Made by a program: the position numbers and the translations under genes
The notes under the pieces: model-generated
What the model was told of the DNA's origin: nothing
What the model saw: the letters and a program-made list of their open reading frames with translations, nothing else
The model's database searches: none
Assembly: GCA_020631035.1 (NCBI GenBank)
Contig: JAHDIA010000210.1
Span: 1-9,042 of the forward strand
DNA length: 9,042 bases
Origin: Chitinophagales bacterium
GTDB lineage: Bacteria > Bacteroidota > Bacteroidia > Chitinophagales > UBA2359
Direction of reading: 5' to 3'
Part shown: positions 7,401-9,042 of the stretch, in pieces
Layout: every line of letters starts with the position of its first letter
How positions within the stretch are numbered: position 1 is the first letter of the stretch

Positions 7401-9042
7401 TTCCAACCAACAGAACAATCAGGCAATGCAAGTGATGGAACAACTGATGATAGTGATGCCAATCAAGATGGTTTGACAGATGCGATTGATTTGGATGCAG
7501 GGGAAGATGATTCAAGTATTGATGCTGGTTTTGTACCATCAGGTTCAATAGGTGATTTTGTATGGCACGATGAAGATGCTGATGGAATACAAGATCCAGG
7601 TGAAGAGGGTATTGCAGGAGTAGAAGTGATTTTAACTTACCCAGATGGTACTATGGATACAATGTATACCGATGCTAATGGTAATTATTTATTTGATGAC
7701 TTGCCAGCAGGTGATTACATTGTGACAGTAGGAGAGGGACCAGGCAATTATGCATTGACAACATTGGGAACAGATAATGTAAGCTTGGCACCAGGTGAAA
7801 ACTATGAAGAGGCAGATTTTGGATTTGATTTTGCTTCTTTGGGAGATTATGTATGGTTTGATGAAAATGCAGATGGGTTCCAAGATGCAAGCGAGATGGG
7901 TATTCAAGATGTGCTTGTAAATTTATATGATGCAAATGACCTCAATACACCTATTGCAACAACTGCGACAGATGCTACAGGTTTTTATTTATTTGATGTA
8001 CTAGACCCAGCATTGGATTATGTAGTAGAATTTGAGTCACCAGATGATTATGCACCTACTCAACAAACAGGAAATGCCAGCGATGGAACACCAGATGATA
8101 GTGATGCAGCAATGGATGGGTTTACAGATGTGATTGACTTAAATCCAGGTGAAAATGATCCGACGATTGATGCAGGATTTACTATGCTAGGTTCAATAGG
8201 TGATTTTGTTTGGTTAGATGAAAATGCAGATGGAGTACAAGATGTAGGAGAAGAAGGTATTGCTGGAGTAGAAGTAATATTGACCTATCCTGACGGTACT
8301 ATGGATACAACTTATACTGATGCCAATGGCAATTATGTATTTGATGGTCTTCCTGCTGGTGATTATACGGTAATGGTAGGAGAAGGACCAGACAATACTG
8401 ATTTGACCACAGCTGCTACAGATGAGGTAAGTTTAGGAGCAGGGGAAGATTATGTAGATGCTGACTTTGGTTTTTATTCAGCAGGATTGGGTGATTATGT
8501 ATGGTTAGATGAAAATGCCAATGGTCTTCAAGATTCAGATGAAGAAGGCATTGCTGATGTAGTAGTAAATTTATACGATGCGTCTGATTTGATGACTCCA
8601 TTGATGACGACCAATACAGACAACAATGGTTATTATCAATTTATTGGTTTAGATCCAGCAACAACTTACATAGTAGAGTTTGTTGCGCCAGAAGGATTTG
8701 AGCCTACTCAGCAAACAGGAAATGCCAGCGATGGAACACCAGATGATAGTGATGCAGATGAAAATGGTTTGACAGATGCTATAGACCTAAATGCGGGTGA
8801 GTTCGATCCAAGCATTGATGCTGGATTTATCGGATTGGGTTCAATTGGAGACTTTGTATGGTTAGACGAGGATGGTGATGGAGTACAAGATCCAGGTGAG
8901 ATGGGTATCGAAGGTGTAACAGTTACTTTGACTTATCCTGATGGCACTATGGAAACAATTACTACTGATCCAGATGGTATGTACATTTTTGAAGATCTTC
9001 CTGCTGGTGACTATACTGTAACAGTTGGTCCTGGTCCTGATG
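1428..9042 (+). CDS. Giant secreted multidomain repeat protein (SprB/DUF11/SdrD_B), 3' end outside window
   Basis: The frame is open from ATG 1428 to the window edge, 2538 codons. A TAA at 1419-1421 lies just upstream in frame, so this is the first possible ATG; there is no clear Shine-Dalgarno site. Residues 1-39 form a signal peptide with basic/His start, hydrophobic core NVLFVVIMCMLSTLTLL, and likely SPase I cleavage after SQA. Then follow: a short SdrD-like module (41-150), a propeller-like region (151-624), an SdrD_B-like domain (625-754), four SprB-type modules (759-1096), an Ig-like module (1097-1176), five DUF11 modules (1177-1821), and alternating SdrD_B-like modules (1822 on). It carries many DxNxDG-type calcium loops. 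By family knowledge such proteins are surface or extracellular adhesins, in Bacteroidota often T9SS substrates; the sorting domain would lie beyond the window. Cysteines occur only before residue 1822. No frameshift is seen. The secreted adhesin role is an inference. Confidence 0.93.
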   Translation, partial: MKDIDNLKGCHRQTHHKKNVLFVVIMCMLSTLTLLESQAQVSGTAFQDFNQSGTQDAGDAGVFGLTVVGTDENDNTITTTTDVNGNYTLDISDCTGEVRVEFLLNDFNAANDGTAYSSFAGSQNGTSVTFVPCGSNNVNFGLAYEGEYCEANPFVAVPCFVNGDPMGGGSAAAPDAFVAFEYDRSGNGANYLTDPPTAGDGGFATVLASAMEVGAVWGVAYDYRSENIFTSAVIRRHSGFGPLGIGGIYTIDPQTGNINNFFDVAECTNVGSVDRSDLPADKTLESDDLEAFASVGKQGLGDIDISTDGTALWTTNLNAKELVKIDIRNTSMDAVSAPACSDVTTYDIPTPCGGESRPWAIKYYRDKVYVGLVCSGENGGVLESYVYEFDPVTESFTQIHNELLDYDKGCTTFALECSWNPWTDDFDAITFTYLNQEFAHPQPILTDIEFDANGSMILGYGDRLGFQSGTRNNWNLSTGTELLSGNSGGDIRYAYYDPISDQYISEQNGNLVDANGNIVLEGCSTGGNNGTEFFCGDLWAGGNGEFHHETFIGGLAVLPGSNQVLSSVFDPTEEAFAGGVKTLNLLDGSADNGYAVFYNANTPEESFGKSAGIGDVEILCGPAPIEIGNRVWIDADKDGIQDPGEMPIEGVEVELFKDGQLIGTTFTAADGTYYFNESNVDGGLLPFMEYKVCIPATELDGATLGNYNLTDADAGNNDAIDNDASLDNQGNASISFTTGDYGQNDHSFDFGFVERPTECQVTFETMNPMCGECNGSLTLNAPEELIDGVNQWLFELYDNANLEGTPVETNATLLPPETLSQLCPGTYSFRVTGMAGDIEGCTEEFTDIVLENIGDLQAEIVATMDADCGETNGSITLSAGGDGTFTYTLNPGNTVIEGGNFITFDNLGMGTYTFTIESEEGCTAVVDNIVLAGPDAPALSFEPAEVDCDGANGALTASIEGGEAPYQFMWSTGISEETDGMSTVENLVAGLYNVTVVDAAGCEVEASFTLQPKTPINIYIASQMDADCEGNNNGSAAVNISGGNGDYTVVWTLGGEEIVTGAMASDLGAGFYIITVTDGNGCENSLGVQINEGDLPAPVISAPTTELCEGETVTLQALGMGGSSFEWFEGMPSTGTSLGAGTTLEVSEPGMYYVVERNTDDCEATSEAIDIAFEACEIDLELTKEVDVNTVQVGDQITYTVTVVNQGPAIATGVEVIDILPTQVAFVNASGPYNATTGLWTIGTLDVDESVNLDITVEIVEGGEIENVAQVSAANEEDIDSTPGNDDGDQSEDDEDGVVISSEDLIDLELDKDVDASEVQIGDVVTYTISIVNDGPSPATGVEVTDVLPTQVEEIFAETSQGSFVSSVWTVGDLAVGQTETLEIEVLIVEAGQISNIAEVSAADQTDVDSTPNNDDGDQSEDDEDGVMLNSVQIDLELTKTVNVEEVTVGDQFTYTILVENKGPDNATGVEVFDQLPAELMYISSTGAYSPGTGIWFIGDLPNGASTSIDITVELIEEAEMITNTAQVSAADQPDIDSTPNNDDGDQSEDDEDKAIINGTGLVDLELSKSVSESFVNLGEEVSWTIEVINLGPSTATNVSVSDAIPDGLTVLNVSPSTGTFDSGIWTIGTLPVGVTRSLLVTTTVDGVGPYTNIAEVATHDQVDIDSSPGNDDGDQNEDDEDSATVQAYQIDLELTKEANVTQVVLGEEFTYTVTVKNEGPSDGTGISVQDNLPACISFTEAYTSQGFYNPQSGKWYIGALDAGEEAVIDIAVVVTEECDTIINIAQVIEADQPDVDSTPGNDDGDQSEDDEDNAPVEIVPLGSIGDFVWHDENADGVQDPGEEGIAGVEVILTYPDGTMDTMYTDANGNYLFGDLIPGDYVVTVGEGPDDFGLTTDGTDEVSLAPGENYEDADFGFDFASLGDYVFFDEDADGIQDPNESGIEDVVVNLYDANDLTTPIASTNTDGAGLYVFDMLDPDMDYIVEFVAPEGFQPTEQSGNASDGTTDDSDANQDGLTDAIDLDAGEDDSSIDAGFVPSGSIGDFVWHDEDADGIQDPGEEGIAGVEVILTYPDGTMDTMYTDANGNYLFDDLPAGDYIVTVGEGPGNYALTTLGTDNVSLAPGENYEEADFGFDFASLGDYVWFDENADGFQDASEMGIQDVLVNLYDANDLNTPIATTATDATGFYLFDVLDPALDYVVEFESPDDYAPTQQTGNASDGTPDDSDAAMDGFTDVIDLNPGENDPTIDAGFTMLGSIGDFVWLDENADGVQDVGEEGIAGVEVILTYPDGTMDTTYTDANGNYVFDGLPAGDYTVMVGEGPDNTDLTTAATDEVSLGAGEDYVDADFGFYSAGLGDYVWLDENANGLQDSDEEGIADVVVNLYDASDLMTPLMTTNTDNNGYYQFIGLDPATTYIVEFVAPEGFEPTQQTGNASDGTPDDSDADENGLTDAIDLNAGEFDPSIDAGFIGLGSIGDFVWLDEDGDGVQDPGEMGIEGVTVTLTYPDGTMETITTDPDGMYIFEDLPAGDYTVTVGPGPD
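1548..1877 (+). other. N-terminal Cna_B/SdrD-like module of the giant protein
   Basis: Residues 41-150 begin directly after the signal peptide. They carry a degenerate form of the SdrD_B opening (FQDFNQSGTQDAGDAG, compare WxDxNxDGxQDxGExG) and the typical VNGNYTLDI strand of carboxypeptidase-regulatory or Cna_B folds. The end has GSNNVNFGLAYEGEYC, like the closing strand of SdrD_B domains. It is probably a small beta-sandwich cap. The assignment rests on motif resemblance only. Confidence 0.6.
1878..3299 (+). other. Propeller-like region of the giant protein, family not identified
   Basis: Residues 151-624, about 470 aa, match no domain I can name with certainty. Repeated patterns such as GGIYTIDPQTGNI, LGDIDISTDGTALWTTNL, KELVKIDI and ESYVYEFDPVTESF resemble the strands of beta-propellers (YVTN or PQQ-like). 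There are several cysteines (for example in PACSDVTTYDIPTPCGGE), which may form disulfides after export. It is the only non-repetitive, globular-looking section, so it is the best candidate for ligand binding. Whether it is an intact propeller, and with how many blades, cannot be decided by eye. Confidence 0.5.
3300..3689 (+). other. First SdrD_B-like domain of the giant protein
   Basis: Residues 625-754 open with IGNRVWIDADKDGIQDPGE, the standard start of SdrD_B domains (PF17210 type) with a DxDxDG calcium loop. They continue through GVEVELF and DGTYYF to a closing DHSFDFGFVE. It is longer than the C-terminal copies, contains lysines, and stands apart from them, separated by the SprB-type and DUF11 blocks. 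Confidence 0.8.
3702..4715 (+). other. Four SprB-type modules of the giant protein
   Basis: Four units of about 80-96 aa start near 3702, 3990, 4233 and 4473. The last three share the pattern DC-x-G/E-x(2-3)-NGS/A, then a Gly-rich turn (SAGGDG, IEGGEAP, ISGGNGD), a strand with W or Y, GxGxYxxTV or equivalent, and a closing GC-x-E/A. These are hallmarks of the SprB repeat (PF13573), named after the Flavobacterium gliding adhesin. The first unit is longer and more diverged. Paired cysteines in each unit could form one disulfide. Confidence 0.75.
4716..4955 (+). other. Ig-like module of the giant protein
   Basis: Residues 1097-1176 read APVISAPTTELCEGETVTL, then FEWFEG, then EPGMYYVVERNTDDCEA. 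This is the usual form of Bacteroidota Ig-like/PKD-like domains with one Cys near the start (LCEGE) and another near the end (DDCEA), likely a disulfide across the sandwich. It joins the SprB-type block to the DUF11 array. Confidence 0.65.
4956..6890 (+). repeat. Five tandem DUF11 modules with a shared acidic linker
   Basis: Modules start at about 4956, 5346, 5727, 6117 and 6501 with [I/V]DLELxK. Each contains a YT[VI]xVxNxGP-type motif (SWTIEVINLGP in the fourth), a Leu-Pro or Ile-Pro step, and W-x-IG-L or close variants, all typical of DUF11 (PF01345). Each ends in a linker DxDSTPxNDDGDQSEDDED, located at 5259-5315, 5646-5702, 6030-6086, 6417-6473 and 6810-6866, 128-131 residues apart. The fourth linker differs (DSSP, QNEDDED). 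The first two linkers share 38 identical bases (5280-5317 and 5667-5704), a sign of recent duplication or gene conversion. The fifth module alone has cysteines (PACISF and EECDTI), probably a disulfide. Confidence 0.88.
6891..9042 (+). repeat. Alternating A/B SdrD_B-like array, 648-bp period, continuing past the window
   Basis: A modules (100 aa, starting [LS]GSIGDFVW) begin at 6891, 7539, 8187 and 8835. B modules (116 aa, starting LGDYV[WF]) begin at 7191, 7839 and 8487. The A-B unit is exactly 648 bp each time, with no insertion or deletion. Both types open with a calcium-loop motif D-x-[DN]-x-[DN]-G-x-QD. B modules add a second acidic loop of the DxDxNxDG kind (DDSDANQDGLTD in the first). 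Long identical stretches link neighbouring units: 44 bases at 6984-7027 and 7632-7675, and 46 bases at 8064-8109 and 8712-8757. No Lys, Arg or Cys occurs anywhere in the array. The last A module is cut by the window edge. Confidence 0.9.

Noticed and set aside
7075..7548. 157-codon minus-strand frame, and similar frames at 7675-7935 and 8416-8601
   Set aside because: They are antisense shadows of the A/B array. Their His/Leu/Asn/Gln-rich products come from complementing repeated Asp, Gly and Val codons, and they recur because the DNA repeats.
1428..9042. Frameshift or several genes instead of one
   Set aside because: The same frame carries recognisable domain motifs from the signal peptide to the window edge without an internal stop, and all module spacings are multiples of three.
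1..9042. Defence island, biosynthetic cluster or other multi-gene novel system
   Set aside because: Only two genes are present, a housekeeping aconitase and one repeat protein. No nuclease, toxin, transposase, reverse transcriptase or biosynthetic motif was seen.

Overview
The window reads as a piece of a Bacteroidota chromosome. The evidence is the mitochondrial-type aconitase, the AT-rich coding sequence without a clear Shine-Dalgarno site, and a giant secreted protein that combines SprB-type repeats, DUF11 repeats and SdrD_B-like repeats. This combination is typical of gliding or type IX secretion (T9SS) bacteria in Saprospiria, Cytophagia and Flavobacteriia. A genus cannot be named from this sequence; a Saprospiraceae-like marine bacterium is a guess.

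Layout: positions 1-394 hold the 3' end of an aconitate hydratase gene (+), followed at once by a strong intrinsic terminator (428-465). Positions 466-1427 are about 960 bases with no credible gene. The first part (about 480-830) is GC-richer and full of degenerate direct and inverted repeats, and looks like an interspersed intergenic repeat. The second part (about 830-1427) is AT-rich and carries several compact dyads and a 23-bp tandem duplication, and is the probable regulatory/leader region of the next gene. From 1428 to the end of the window a single open reading frame (+) runs without interruption for 2538 codons and leaves the window still open.

The large protein has, in order: a signal peptide; a short Cna_B/SdrD-like module; a Cys-containing, beta-propeller-like region of about 470 residues; one SdrD_B-like domain; four SprB-type modules; an Ig-like module; five DUF11 modules, each closed by the same acidic linker; and a strictly alternating array of two SdrD_B-like module types (A, 100 aa; B, 116 aa). 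That array has an exact 648-bp period and runs off the right edge. From residue 1756 to the window end (783 residues) there is not one lysine or arginine. The best inference is a very long, calcium-rigidified, protease-resistant surface or matrix adhesin exported by Sec and probably T9SS. The C-terminal sorting domain that would prove this lies outside the window.

The two genes have no visible functional link. The aconitase is a housekeeping TCA-cycle gene, insulated by its terminator. No multi-gene system is visible here; the unusual content is the architecture of the giant repeat protein and the structured intergenic DNA before it.
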